A stretch of 64,000 bases of DNA from Corynebacterium sp. MSK041 (GTDB taxonomy: Bacteria > Actinomycetota > Actinomycetes > Mycobacteriales > Mycobacteriaceae), in assembly GCF_030232265.1 (NCBI RefSeq), contig NZ_JASPJK010000001.1:124001-188000 (forward strand). Reading direction: 5' to 3'. This document shows positions 40,650-50,189 of this stretch, piece by piece. Both the position numbers and the translations under genes were made by a program. Under the pieces are notes generated by a model. It had not been told where the DNA came from and did no database searches. It saw nothing but the letters and a program-made list of their open reading frames with translations. Numbering within the stretch: position 1 is the first letter of the stretch; each line of letters begins with the position of its first letter.

Positions 40650-41257
40650 CCGTCCGCTTCGGCATCGACGTCAGCGAGCACCAAGACGGCATCAGCCTTG
40701 TGCGCGCCGCCGCTGAGGGCATCGAGTTCGCTATCGTGCGCACAACGGATGGCACCTATCGTGACCGCACGTATCGTTCGCATATCGACGACGCCTTGGC
40801 CGCCCCCATCTCCACCGAGGCTTACCACTATCTGCGCAATCCGAGTGAGGGCACATCCATCGCCGAGCAAGTCGCGGCAGCCGTGGATGTGATGGGTGGC
40901 GCGGGCAGCCCATGGGCGCGCGCAATCTGGTTGGACTGTGAAACACCAGCGGGTTTAAACCTTGATCACATCCGTGAAGCACGCGATCGTTTTCACGCAG
41001 CCGGTATTGACGTGGCGGGCGTGTACACCTATCCCCGGTACTGGCGGTGGCGGATGTTTGGCGCGGACACCCGCGAATTTGGTGCCTTGTGGGTGGCCAG
41101 TTACGGCCACAACAAAGCAGGGACCCCCGCGGATATTTTTCCGGGGCTGGAGGAGTGGCCTGTAGACGTCGGCAAGCAAAAACCCGCCATGTGGCAGTTT
41201 GGTTCACAAGCCACGGTGGCGGGTTACGCGGTGGATATTAACGCTCGGTTGATCTAA
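40646..41257 (+). CDS. GH25 lysozyme-like muramidase without signal peptide
   Basis: A 203-residue single-domain GH25 protein: RFGIDVSEHQ (Asp8) and IWLDCET (Asp97, Glu99) carry the active site. It resembles the GH25 half of the prophage endolysin in the GIDVS/DISGW start, EGTSIAEQV/EGSTISQQV and AMWQFGSQ/DILQFGSE segments. No signal peptide or wall-binding domain is present, which is unusual for a chromosomal muramidase and fits a phage origin. It overlaps the NUDIX gene (ATGA). Confidence 0.85.
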   Translation: MTVRFGIDVSEHQDGISLVRAAAEGIEFAIVRTTDGTYRDRTYRSHIDDALAAPISTEAYHYLRNPSEGTSIAEQVAAAVDVMGGAGSPWARAIWLDCETPAGLNLDHIREARDRFHAAGIDVAGVYTYPRYWRWRMFGADTREFGALWVASYGHNKAGTPADIFPGLEEWPVDVGKQKPAMWQFGSQATVAGYAVDINARLI

Positions 41258-41263
41258 CGCCCA

Positions 41264-42094
41264 CTAGTACGCGTTCGGCCATCCCGGCTGCTGCGGTTGA
41301 ACTGGCTGAGGCATGAAAGCATTCTGCGGCTTCTTGTTTGCAATCAGCACGTAAATGCTGAATCCCACAGCAACCAAGCAGAGGACGGTCCAGAGCCAGA
41401 AACCAGCGCTGAAGGAGATCGTCGCCATATCGGCGACCACAGGGTCAGCAACGGCAGAGAACCGGGATGCCGCCCCAAGAAGGAGCGCAAGGAACTGGAC
41501 TGCGCCAGCAACAAGACCAAAAACAGCAGCGATCTTGACCTTGTTCAGAACGCCCATCACCACAGCGCCAACCAACAATGCGAGCACGCTCAACGTGATG
41601 AGCATGAAAACGATCTTCATAGTCTCGTAGTCACTACCAAGCTCAGAAGTGATTTCCTCATCGAAGGCCTCCGCGAACGAACCAACGCCATCGCCCTGCA
41701 TGTTGAGTGTGCCCCACCAGTTGAACGTAGTCGTCACTGAGCCAAAACTGTCGAAGATATCGGAATCCTCACCGAGGAATTCATCAAGGAAAGGTACTTC
41801 TGCAGTCATGGCCTGAGCAAAACTTGAACCCGTGATCTTCACAGCGACGTAGGGCAGGAAGCTACTGATCAACGTCAGAATGAACAGTCCCACGTACACC
41901 CACGTCGGCCATGCCGGAAGCGCAAACTGCTTCTGCTGTGGCTGTCCCATCGGCGGATAGTACTGCTGTTGATACTGTTGTTGGGGTGGCTGCTGTTGAT
42001 ACTGCTGCTGGTGCGGTGGAACCGGAGCGCCCCAGTTATGTGCAGACGGTTGGGGTGCACCGTAATTCGGTTCAGGGGAGTTCGGGTACGTCAT
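41264..42094 (-). CDS. Membrane protein with Gln/Pro-rich N-terminus
   Basis: A 276-residue protein. Residues 1-60 are rich in Gln, Pro and Tyr (repeats like QQQYQQQ). Four hydrophobic segments follow (about 66-88, 162-184, 188-210, 226-250). AAAGG lies 8 bases before the ATG. Convergent with the GH25 gene, six bases apart. Such proteins are common and uncharacterised in corynebacteria; a cell-envelope role is possible but not shown. Confidence 0.7.
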   Translation of the reverse strand: MTYPNSPEPNYGAPQPSAHNWGAPVPPHQQQYQQQPPQQQYQQQYYPPMGQPQQKQFALPAWPTWVYVGLFILTLISSFLPYVAVKITGSSFAQAMTAEVPFLDEFLGEDSDIFDSFGSVTTTFNWWGTLNMQGDGVGSFAEAFDEEITSELGSDYETMKIVFMLITLSVLALLVGAVVMGVLNKVKIAAVFGLVAGAVQFLALLLGAASRFSAVADPVVADMATISFSAGFWLWTVLCLVAVGFSIYVLIANKKPQNAFMPQPVQPQQPGWPNAY

Positions 42095-42209
42095 AATCGC
42101 CTTTCGCTGTGTATTCTCGCGGGGTGTAAAGCTCGGGAATACCGTAGCACCGGAAGGCTTGGAATATGCGCGGAGGGCAGAGGTGAAACCGCCCGAAGCG
42201 GGGTGCCTC

Positions 42210-43235
42210 TTACGTCGACAGGTCGACGTCGTCCCAATCCGCGTGCGGGTGGAACAGCCACGCTAGTGCGCGGTGCCATTCCAGAAGCGTGCTGGCGGTT
42301 GGCTCGTCGATAGTTGCTGGGCGCTCGGGATTCAGCTGCTCGTCGACGGCGATCCAGCGCATCGAATGGACGAATTCGTACGTGTCGCACAACTCCGGCA
42401 AGCCGATGAGCGCCGTTGCCTGCTCGTGAATGGCGGTCTCGCCGGTGTCCGCGACCCACGGGGCCAGCGAACTCGTATCACCTCGGACTTCCCCTTCAGG
42501 AAGTTCCACGATGCCCAGAGCGTGCGCGAGCATCTGTGCTGCTATGACTTGCCATGACAGCTGAGCTGCCAAGTAGCGTGCTTCATCGCCAGCGGGGGAG
42601 GCGGTGTGCGGTGTCACACCGGAGTCGAGGAGCTCGATGAAGCGGTGTTCTGTCGGCGTCAGTGTTTCAAATGCGCCGGGCAGCACTCCACGAACCGCCT
42701 CCAGTGGTGGCTCCGAGCCGCTGGAGAAAAACCCGGCTACCTCGGAGACGGCAATCAGGGAGATGAATCGCTGCGCAACCTCCCGGGGATCAGGCACTAC
42801 GGCTTCATATTCGCTGCGCACCGGCGGGTAGTGCGCGGGCAGCGATACCCCAGTGTCCTGCGTGATTGTCGCGCGCACTCGCGACGCCCGCTCCCGTGCT
42901 GCCGGGTGGTATGGGACGGTGCCACCAGCGATGATGTCCTCGCCCTGCCCGTTGACCACGGTGCCGTCGGGAAGCAGGAACACCGAGTTGGTCTGCTCAG
43001 CCCACTCCTCGAGGCCACGCAGGTCTTCGCGCTCAAAGACGTACTGCCGTTGTGTTTCCCCGATATGACGGATCAGCCCGAACATGCTCGGGGTCATCTC
43101 CTGTCCACCACGGTCCCATACGTACCCCGTGAAGCCGTCAACGTGCCCAGCCAGTTCCGGATCGTCCACACCACGCTGGTGGGAGTAGTCCCCCGGGACC
43201 TCATCACGAACGGTTGAATATGCGTTGATGTACAT
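42210..43235 (-). CDS. DUF4272-like protein
   Basis: A 341-residue soluble protein. The C-terminal half, with EARYLAAQLSWQVIAAQMLAHALG and LEWHRALAWLFHPHADWDDV, resembles the DUF4272 family, whose function is unknown. The N-terminal part (YVFEREDLRGLEEWAEQ) is less conserved. A TAAAAT box ends 8 bases before the ATG. It is divergent from the transporter gene. Confidence 0.55.
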   Translation of the reverse strand: MYINAYSTVRDEVPGDYSHQRGVDDPELAGHVDGFTGYVWDRGGQEMTPSMFGLIRHIGETQRQYVFEREDLRGLEEWAEQTNSVFLLPDGTVVNGQGEDIIAGGTVPYHPAARERASRVRATITQDTGVSLPAHYPPVRSEYEAVVPDPREVAQRFISLIAVSEVAGFFSSGSEPPLEAVRGVLPGAFETLTPTEHRFIELLDSGVTPHTASPAGDEARYLAAQLSWQVIAAQMLAHALGIVELPEGEVRGDTSSLAPWVADTGETAIHEQATALIGLPELCDTYEFVHSMRWIAVDEQLNPERPATIDEPTASTLLEWHRALAWLFHPHADWDDVDLST

Positions 43236-43308
43236 GCTCGGTGATTTTAAGTGAGGTGAAGCAATCCTGCTTTCCTTCGCGGACGAGTTGACGTAACCCC
43301 GAAGCGGG

Positions 43309-44571
43309 ATGCCTAATGGTCAAATGGCATCAACGTCCCAACACTCCAACCCGAAAGGTCCCGGCGCGGCAGCGTTGCTGTCGGCCCCGTTGCTGTTCCT
43401 CGCCGTTATTGCGGTGGCGATCAACCTGCGCGCGGGTATTTCATCGGTGGGGCCAGTGCTGGAGGAAACCCTCGCCGCCTTCGGGGCAGGGGCGTCCCAG
43501 GCCGGACTGATCACGGCGATGCCAGGGTTCCTGTTCGCATTGATGGGCCTGGGTGCCGTACCCGTGGCTATGCGCTTGGGGCTGACGCGGACTATCGCGC
43601 TGGGCACCGTACTCACATTCGTCGGGTTGGCGGTGCGCCCTTGGGTGGGAGCAATGGCGGTGTTCATCGCGCTCACCGGCTTCGTCGTCGCTGGTATCGC
43701 GGTAGCTAACGTGCTGCTCCCAGCGTGGATCAAGCAGCATGGTGGGCGACACATGGTGGCATTGATGACGGCCTATGGTGCCCTGCTTGGCTTGTCCGGA
43801 GCCGTTGGCCCGTTGAGCGCGTTGGTGTTCACCGGCGACGGTGCCTGGCAGTGGGCGTTGGCCGTGTGGGCTGTTCCGGCGGTGGTGCAGGTTGTGGTGT
43901 GGCTGGTGGTCGTCGGCAAGCTTGGCAACGATGCTCCACGCAGCGATGCAGCTACCGCCGACGATGACGCGACCCTCAACGTGCCCATGTGGCGCTCGCC
44001 GACGGCGCTGTTCCTGTTGGTCTTCTTCGGCTTGCAGTCGATGAACGCGTACGTGCAAATGGGCTGGCTGCCACAGATCTACCGCGACAGTGGCTTATCC
44101 GCGACAACCGGCACGATCGCGCTGGCTTTGGTCGGTGGCCTCAACGTGATCGGCGGGCTGGTGATGCCCATGCTCATCGCACGCGCCCGTACACTCACCC
44201 CGTTCGTGATCATCTTCGCCACGGCCACCGCAGCCGGATACTTGGGGCTGTTATTGAGCAGCGATAAGCTCCCTCTTGTGTGGGCTTTCCTGTTGGGTAT
44301 CGGCGGGTTCTGTTTCCCCACGGCCATCGCCCTGATCCCGGCGCGCAGCCGGTCACACGTGGTCACGGCGAAACTGTCCGGCTTCGTGCAGCCGTACGGG
44401 TACCTCCTGGCGGGTACGGGCCCAGTCGTGGTCGGAGCAGCCTACGGCGCGACGGGGCAGTGGCGGGAGATCCTCATCGCGCTCGTTGCCAGCGCCGTGC
44501 TCATGGGCGCGATCGGGGTACGTGCGGCCGCGCCGGTGAGCATCGATGATGAGCTGGCTGCTGCTAGGTGA
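43309..44571 (+). CDS. MFS transporter, CynX/NimT-like
   Basis: A 420-residue protein with about 12 transmembrane helices. The stretch VAINLRAGISSVGPVLEE in helix 1 and MPGFLFALMGLGAVPVAMRLG are typical of the CynX/NimT branch of the major facilitator superfamily, which includes nitroimidazole and cyanate transport-type proteins. The substrate is unknown. ATG 43309 and ATG 43324 are both possible starts; neither has a strong RBS. It borders the foreign island that starts after it. Confidence 0.8.
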   Translation: MPNGQMASTSQHSNPKGPGAAALLSAPLLFLAVIAVAINLRAGISSVGPVLEETLAAFGAGASQAGLITAMPGFLFALMGLGAVPVAMRLGLTRTIALGTVLTFVGLAVRPWVGAMAVFIALTGFVVAGIAVANVLLPAWIKQHGGRHMVALMTAYGALLGLSGAVGPLSALVFTGDGAWQWALAVWAVPAVVQVVVWLVVVGKLGNDAPRSDAATADDDATLNVPMWRSPTALFLLVFFGLQSMNAYVQMGWLPQIYRDSGLSATTGTIALALVGGLNVIGGLVMPMLIARARTLTPFVIIFATATAAGYLGLLLSSDKLPLVWAFLLGIGGFCFPTAIALIPARSRSHVVTAKLSGFVQPYGYLLAGTGPVVVGAAYGATGQWREILIALVASAVLMGAIGVRAAAPVSIDDELAAAR

Positions 44572-44661
44572 GGGGGTGTTTGTGGAACCGCGTGGTCAGC
44601 CGCTGTGACGTTGGTTCACAACCCGTTCCCACCGGATACCGCCCGGTTTTCCCGCGCCGTG

Positions 44662-47214
44662 TTAGTTCGGCGAGGTCACGGGCGAACTGACCGCCAGCAA
44701 CTTCTTCCACGTGCCGGAGTCCCGAATGTCCTTCTCGTAGGCGATGACGTAGCCCACTTTCAACTTGCACATGTCGGGGTCCGTGGACATGAGGTTGATT
44801 GCTTCTTCGGCGGCGTCGCGTTTGCGCTGCACCTCCTCGTCGGTTCGTCCCCGCTCGTCCTTGCCCTCGACAATCCAGGTCCGCCCGTCGGTGTCACGGA
44901 CGATGAAGTCCGGGTGGTAGGTGGAGTTGGCACCGTAGGCAATGCTGGCGCCGTCCTCGCGGTAGAGCCTGGTCCACCACTTGACGTCGGGGGAGACGTC
45001 GAGGTCGCAGGCCAGTTTGGCCTCGCCCGATTCAGAGTCGAACGCGGCGGCGTTGTACAGGTTGTTCTCCCAGCCGGTATAGAACTGATACCGCACGTAT
45101 TTCCCACCGGCTTCGGGCCGCGGCTCAATGGTCTTACCCGCCGCGAGTGTGTAGGAACGACGGTGCTCACGCGGCAGCACCAGCGGGCACAGTTTGACCA
45201 CGGGCTGCAACGCCTTTGCGAACTTGGTGACTTCGCGGTCAATGAGTTCGCCGAGCACCGACGCAGCCACGGCCAGTGCGTCCAGTGTCCAGGTGTCAAA
45301 TGGGACGGCGCGTAGGAACTCGGGCAGGATACGGTTGTCGATTTGTCCAATGTTGTCGCTGTTCGGCTCAATGAGCCGGTGGCGCAGAAGCGTCGTCTTG
45401 AGTTCCTTGCGCACGGTCTCGGTGTCCACTTCCAGACCGGACACGGGCTGCTGGCGCAGTCGCTTCGCCGCGATGGTGTGGGGTTTGAAGTTCAGTTTGT
45501 AGCGCTCCATCACCGCCGTGTTGTCGGCTCCGACCCGGTAGGCGGTCTGCACAACGTCGCTGGTCGCCAGTTTGCTTAGCGAGTAGTAGGAGTCCTCGCG
45601 CACGCGCGTGGTGCGCGGGAACAGGAACGACACGTCGGCAAAGCGCTCCATGATTTCAACCACGGCGGGTGACGTCGGCGCGGGGTGCCACTTATCGGCC
45701 GGCGTGCCGTCACCGCCGAGTTCGCGCAGCGTGGCCACCGGGGCTGGGTCTACTGCTGGGGCTGGGGCTGGGGCTGGGGCTGGGACTGGGGCAGGGGACG
45801 AACCGGCACCGTCTCCGCCACCCGGCTGCGGCGCGGGGTCCGGGTCTGTTGTTGGTGCCGGGTCCACTGCGGGGGCCGGGTCCGGCTGCGGTGACGGGTC
45901 CGGCTGTGGCACCTGCACCTGCACCTTCTCCACGCCAAACGAGCGCAGCACCTTCTCGCTATCGAGCAGGCGACGGAACGACTCGTGTGCCACCACGTCG
46001 AGCGTGTCGATGGGTTCCTCGTCCGTGTACGTGCCAAACGGTAGTCGCAGGCCACGGCCCAGGGTCTGCTGGGTCAAAATGTCAGAGTCCATTGCGCGCA
46101 ACGTCACCATCACCGCAATAGAGCGGGTATCCCAGCCCTCCTTGAGTTTGTTGACACTGACCACCGCGCGCACCGGCGAGTCCGGCGAGCCCAGTTCGTC
46201 CAACAACGTGGCCTTCTCGTCGGTCATCGAGTCCGAGTCCACGCGCAACACCGCGTACGGGTCGCCGAAGAAGTCGGGGGATACCAACATTTCCTCCACG
46301 TTTTTTGCGTGCGCAATGTCCTCGCACACCACCAGCATGACCGGCGTAATTGGTGCCTTATCCGGGTGCGTACTCGCATACGCCGCGTAGTGTCGGGCTT
46401 TGACGTCGAGCAGGGTGCAGGCGTCTTTGAGTTGCTGGTACCTGCCGTTGTCGCCGTAGCCGTCCTTGCGGTAGGCAATCACGGGCTGTTTGACCGACTT
46501 GTCGGCAATGGCCTCGCGCAGCGTGTAGCGGAAGACCACGTCGTCCCCATCGCCTGCCGACGCGGTAAAGCCCACGGACACTGCCGGTTTGAGGTCACGA
46601 ATCGCGGCGTTGAACGCCTTGGCGCTGGCTGAATACAGGTGGTGTTCGTCCGCCAGAATCACGAGGTCGTCAAGTGCGGCAAGGTCGTCGTAGAGCACGC
46701 CGACGTACTCGGAGAACTTGCGGATACCACGCGCGGTGGCCTGCCTGCCACCGCTTTTCGTCTCACCCTCCAAGGTGTTCGGTGCAATGAGTTGCTGCAC
46801 GTTAAACACGTAGATGTTGCTGGCGCCGGACTCGGTGAAGTCGGCCTGGGCCGTGTGCGTGGTGGTGTAGTTGTCCGGGGTAATCACGTTGGCTTCCACA
46901 GGTGCGCCCGCAATGTACTTGCGCGAGCCAGCGGTGAAGTTCGCCACGGTCTTCTTCTGCACCACAAGGCCAGGGGTGACAATCATGACGTTGCGGTGTC
47001 CCTGACGGCGCAGGTACTCGATGAACGCGGCCATGACATAGGTCTTTCCCGCACCCGTTGCCATGTCCATTACGACGGGTTCGTCCCTGGTGTCCTGGTG
47101 TTCGAGTCGCTTGGTCAGCGCGTCGAGTGCGCGGATATTTGCCTTGCGCAGCCCGAAACTTGCGGCCAGTTCAGCCACCAGTGCCGGGTCGTAGGTGAAG
47201 TTGGAAAGTGTCAT
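44662..47214 (-). CDS. Type III restriction enzyme, Res subunit
   Basis: An 850-residue SF2 helicase-nuclease. Walker A is MATGAGKTYV (residues 51-60), motif II is ILADEHHL, motif III VGFTASAG, motif VI QTLGRGLRLPFG. The C-terminal nuclease is YHPDFIVRD followed by WIVEGK, a PD-ExK site. A low-complexity Pro/Ala/Asp linker of about 70 residues sits between helicase and nuclease parts. It needs Mod for sequence recognition. It starts 13 bases after the mod stop, on the same strand. Intact. Confidence 0.92.
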   Translation of the reverse strand: MTLSNFTYDPALVAELAASFGLRKANIRALDALTKRLEHQDTRDEPVVMDMATGAGKTYVMAAFIEYLRRQGHRNVMIVTPGLVVQKKTVANFTAGSRKYIAGAPVEANVITPDNYTTTHTAQADFTESGASNIYVFNVQQLIAPNTLEGETKSGGRQATARGIRKFSEYVGVLYDDLAALDDLVILADEHHLYSASAKAFNAAIRDLKPAVSVGFTASAGDGDDVVFRYTLREAIADKSVKQPVIAYRKDGYGDNGRYQQLKDACTLLDVKARHYAAYASTHPDKAPITPVMLVVCEDIAHAKNVEEMLVSPDFFGDPYAVLRVDSDSMTDEKATLLDELGSPDSPVRAVVSVNKLKEGWDTRSIAVMVTLRAMDSDILTQQTLGRGLRLPFGTYTDEEPIDTLDVVAHESFRRLLDSEKVLRSFGVEKVQVQVPQPDPSPQPDPAPAVDPAPTTDPDPAPQPGGGDGAGSSPAPVPAPAPAPAPAVDPAPVATLRELGGDGTPADKWHPAPTSPAVVEIMERFADVSFLFPRTTRVREDSYYSLSKLATSDVVQTAYRVGADNTAVMERYKLNFKPHTIAAKRLRQQPVSGLEVDTETVRKELKTTLLRHRLIEPNSDNIGQIDNRILPEFLRAVPFDTWTLDALAVAASVLGELIDREVTKFAKALQPVVKLCPLVLPREHRRSYTLAAGKTIEPRPEAGGKYVRYQFYTGWENNLYNAAAFDSESGEAKLACDLDVSPDVKWWTRLYREDGASIAYGANSTYHPDFIVRDTDGRTWIVEGKDERGRTDEEVQRKRDAAEEAINLMSTDPDMCKLKVGYVIAYEKDIRDSGTWKKLLAVSSPVTSPN
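45756..45791 (-). repeat. Hexanucleotide repeat CTGGGG in res
   Basis: Six tandem units of CTGGGG (one with an A variant at 45785) encode alternating Pro-Ala in the linker of Res. Slippage would change linker length by two residues at a time and keep the frame. Confidence 0.8.
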
Positions 47215-47226
47215 TGTGTTCGTCCT

Positions 47227-49224
47227 TTACGCCTTGTCCGACAGTGTGGTGAGAAACAGCCCGTCCGGTATGACAATCACACGGGACCCGCGGCATTTCT
47301 TCGCCAGGTACTCCGCGACCTCGGGTGACGCCGACGTGGCCGCGACTGTGACCGCTTCATCTTCTGCAACGTAGCCAAGAATCTCGTCAATGAACTCGGT
47401 CGTGACCGGCTGGCGGGTCACGGTGAGGTACATGTTGGCGCGCTTCGCCGCGAACACCGGGTGGTCCGGGGTCATGGCAAACCGCAGGTGCGCGGCGACA
47501 GCACGCGCCAGGTTCGCAGCGGTGGCGTGGTCGGTGAGCATGGTGGTGCCGGTGTCCTCGTCCACGTCGAAACACGGCTCCGACAACCGCGCCACAGTAA
47601 ACCCGCCACCGCCGCGCCAGTTGACTGTGTCCGGTGCCTTCTTCGTCTTGACTAGTTGCTTCACCGCGCGTAGGTCCGCAGACTTTTTCAACTCCGGTTC
47701 GTCCCTCATTGCCTTGTTCAGCAGCGACGTGAGTTTCTGCGCGTCCTCCGGTGTTAGCCCCTCCGGCAACCCGTCGGCGCTCGCGTCCACGCGCTCGCCC
47801 TTCGTCACCGTGATACCGCCTAAGTCCTCGCCGCGTACCACCTTCTCCAACCGTGGCCGGGTAAAGCGGTTGAAGGTGTCCTCCACCAACTCACACGTCA
47901 CCCAACGCCTGCCCATCTTCTGCGCCACCGCCGCCGTTGTACCGGACCCGGCGAACACGTCCAACACAATGTCGCCAGGGTCCGTGGCGATGTGGATAAT
48001 GCGCTCTAGCAGACGCTCCGGCTTCGGCGTGGCGAACGCGGCAGTGCCGGGGAACAGGGCGCGAATTTCCTTCGCGGCGGTGTCGGTGTGGCCGACCTCG
48101 CTATGGGGCAGGAAGTTCGTCGCAAGTCGTCCTGTGTCCACGTCCTTGAGGTAGGTCTTGCGCCTAAACCCACCCGTTCCACCGCGTGTTGGGTAGAACT
48201 GGGGCCAGTTTCCCTCCTTGTATCGCTGCTCCGCTTGCTTGCGGTTCGTCTCCCAATCACGCATGACAAGCGGTGGTACATCGGTACGTGCTTGCACGGT
48301 GTGTCCTGCAATTTCCTGCTGGGCCGCAATTTCTTCGTCGGTAATCTCGCCGCGTTCGTACGGCCCCCAGCCGGAGAAAATATCCAACATCTTGTCCTGT
48401 GAGTATCGCCAGCAATTTCCTTTGGACGGGTACATCATCTCGCCGGTGATGGGGTGTTGGATACCGTAAATCATGCCCAGGTGGGTTGCCGCGCCCGGTG
48501 CATTAGCGTTATCACTCGTCCAGGGGCCACGTGGGTCATTGTCGGGGTTTTTGTAGATGGAGTTCATCTCCGCTGTTCGCGCCAGCCGGTTAGGGACGAA
48601 CCCGCCCTTGGAATACACCAAAATCACGTCGGTTACAGCAGGTATTCCCTTGGAGTCATTGCGCGGGGAGTACGTTTTCTGCCACACCACTTCCGCCACG
48701 AAGTTCGCCGCCCCGAACACCTCGTCCATCAACATGCGCATACGGTGGTTTTCCACGTCGTCGAGGTGGACCCAGATGGAACCGTCGTCGGACAGCAGTT
48801 TCTTGAGGTGCAGCAGCCTATCTCTCATCATGGTCAACCAGATTGAGTGCTCTAGGTTGTCCTCGTAGTTAGCGAAGGTCTGCGCGGTGTTGAACGGCGG
48901 GTCGATGTAGACACACTTGACTTGGCCGACGTACTTGTCTGCCAATTCCGGCACGCGGGTCAACGCTTCGAGTACGTCGCCGGACTCGCCCAGGATAAGC
49001 AGGTTGTCGTCTTGCGGGTCCAGGTCCGCGCGCTCGGAGTAGGTTCGTCCCTCTTACTTGGGCTGTTGTTCACCGCGTACCACGTCGCCGTACTCAAGGA
49101 AGTTGGTCTGGCAGTAGCGCGGGTCCGTCGGGTCCACCCACGTGTAGCCGTAGCGGCCGCGCGTGGTGGGAATGAGCGCCTTGTCCTTGTTGTGCCACGT
49201 AATTTCGAGTTTCTGCTTAGACAT
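47227..49224 (-). pseudogene. Type III DNA methyltransferase Mod, interrupted by an ochre stop
   Basis: From ATG 49224 the frame reads MSKQKLEITWHNKDKALIP..., a typical Mod N-terminus, until codon 57, which is TAA (49054-49056, after GEQQPK). The same frame continues EGRTYSERADLDPQDDNLLILG through to 47227. The body has DPPFN (motif IV) first and VFAGSGTT (motif I) later, the beta-class order of type III and related enzymes. A TTG at 48963 could restart translation and give 578 residues that keep both motifs but lack the N-terminal part. Without Mod, Res should be inactive. Confidence 0.8.
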
Positions 49225-49239
49225 TGTGGTTGTTCTCGC

Positions 49240-49605
49240 TTAGTCGGTATCGGTGTCGCCGGAGCGGGCGGGGGAGGACAGTTCGGGGGACGTGACGGAA
49301 ATCGGCCCGTTCCACAGCCGTCGGCCAGCCAGGTGCTCGAAGCGGGCGACGGTGACAGAATCGGGCCATACTTCGCCGCGTAGTACCTTGCTCAAGGTGG
49401 CTTTGGCGACGTCGGCGCGGCGAGCCAGTTCGGCCTGGGATACGCCGTGGCCTGCTTGTTCGTTCACGTATGCGGCCAGGTTGCGCACGAACACCTGCAC
49501 CAGCGCGTGCGCACCAATGGCGGCGGGGTCCTCGGGCCATGCGGGGTACAGCGCGCGTGGTTTTTGCCGTGCCGCGCGCCCGTGAGTTGGCTTGGTTTCC
49601 GTCAT
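49240..49605 (-). CDS. XRE-type HTH protein with RALYPAWP signature
   Basis: A 121-residue protein. An N-terminal segment with PRALYPAWPED precedes a helix-turn-helix (VSQAELARRADVAKATLSKVLRG, about residues 55-77), then EVWPDSVTVARFEHLAGRRLW, the usual XRE continuation. It lies directly upstream of mod on the same strand, so it may regulate the R-M genes, like C-proteins. A closely related gene lies at 50190-50492. ATG 49605 is chosen over a longer version because of similarity to that relative. Confidence 0.75.
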   Translation of the reverse strand: MTETKPTHGRAARQKPRALYPAWPEDPAAIGAHALVQVFVRNLAAYVNEQAGHGVSQAELARRADVAKATLSKVLRGEVWPDSVTVARFEHLAGRRLWNGPISVTSPELSSPARSGDTDTD

Positions 49606-49708
49606 GTCCCCAACACTACCGCTCGTGTCCCGAAAGAAACGGGGTGGCGGTTGTGGCGTGGCTGTGGGCAAGAGAAAACCCCGCTGCGTTGGGCGGGGCT
49701 GCGTTGCT

Positions 49709-50068
49709 CTAGTCGATTGGTGCTACTCGGAGGAGATTGCCGTCCGGGTCGGTCGCTACGAATGTAGTACCGAAAACTTCCTCGTACGGTTCGCGGACAA
49801 TGGTGACTCCCTGCTCTTTCCATCGCTCGAACACGGAGGATACCTGGGCGGCCGGAACGTTCATGCACACTTCCGATGTGCGTCCTACCGCTCCCTCCAG
49901 GGCGTCTGCGTTGCCGGTCCACAACGCGAGCGACACACCATCGCCCAATGAGAACGTCACATAACGCGGAGAGACGAAGTCGGTCTTTAGTTCGAGTAGG
50001 TCGCTATAGAAACCGACGGAGGTGTCTATGTCTGATACGTAGATGATAAAGACGGTTTCGCGGTTCAT
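49709..50068 (-). CDS. VOC family protein (glyoxalase/bleomycin resistance fold)
   Basis: A 119-residue protein of the vicinal oxygen chelate superfamily: FIIYVSDIDTSVGFYSDLL at the start, FERWKEQGVTIVREPYEEVFG and FVATDPDGNLLRVAPID at the end. These match PhnB/glyoxalase-like small proteins that bind metal or sequester drugs. Substrate unknown. AAGGAAAAC precedes the ATG. It separates the two related HTH genes and does not contain the island 9-mer, so it may be a later insertion. Confidence 0.85.
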   Translation of the reverse strand: MNRETVFIIYVSDIDTSVGFYSDLLELKTDFVSPRYVTFSLGDGVSLALWTGNADALEGAVGRTSEVCMNVPAAQVSSVFERWKEQGVTIVREPYEEVFGTTFVATDPDGNLLRVAPID

Positions 50069-50189
50069 GTTTTCCTTATTTGAGTGTCGGGGCCGTGGGT
50101 GAAACCCAGGATAGGTCAGTTATGTAGCACAATGCTTTCCGGCTCGCCGGAAGGTGGTCGTGTGTGCTAGTTATCTCGCGGCTCGGTGG

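Noticed and set aside
45608..46390. 260-residue plus-strand frame opposite res
   Set aside because: It is antisense to conserved helicase motifs and contains Gly/Ala repeats that mirror the CTGGGG hexamer.
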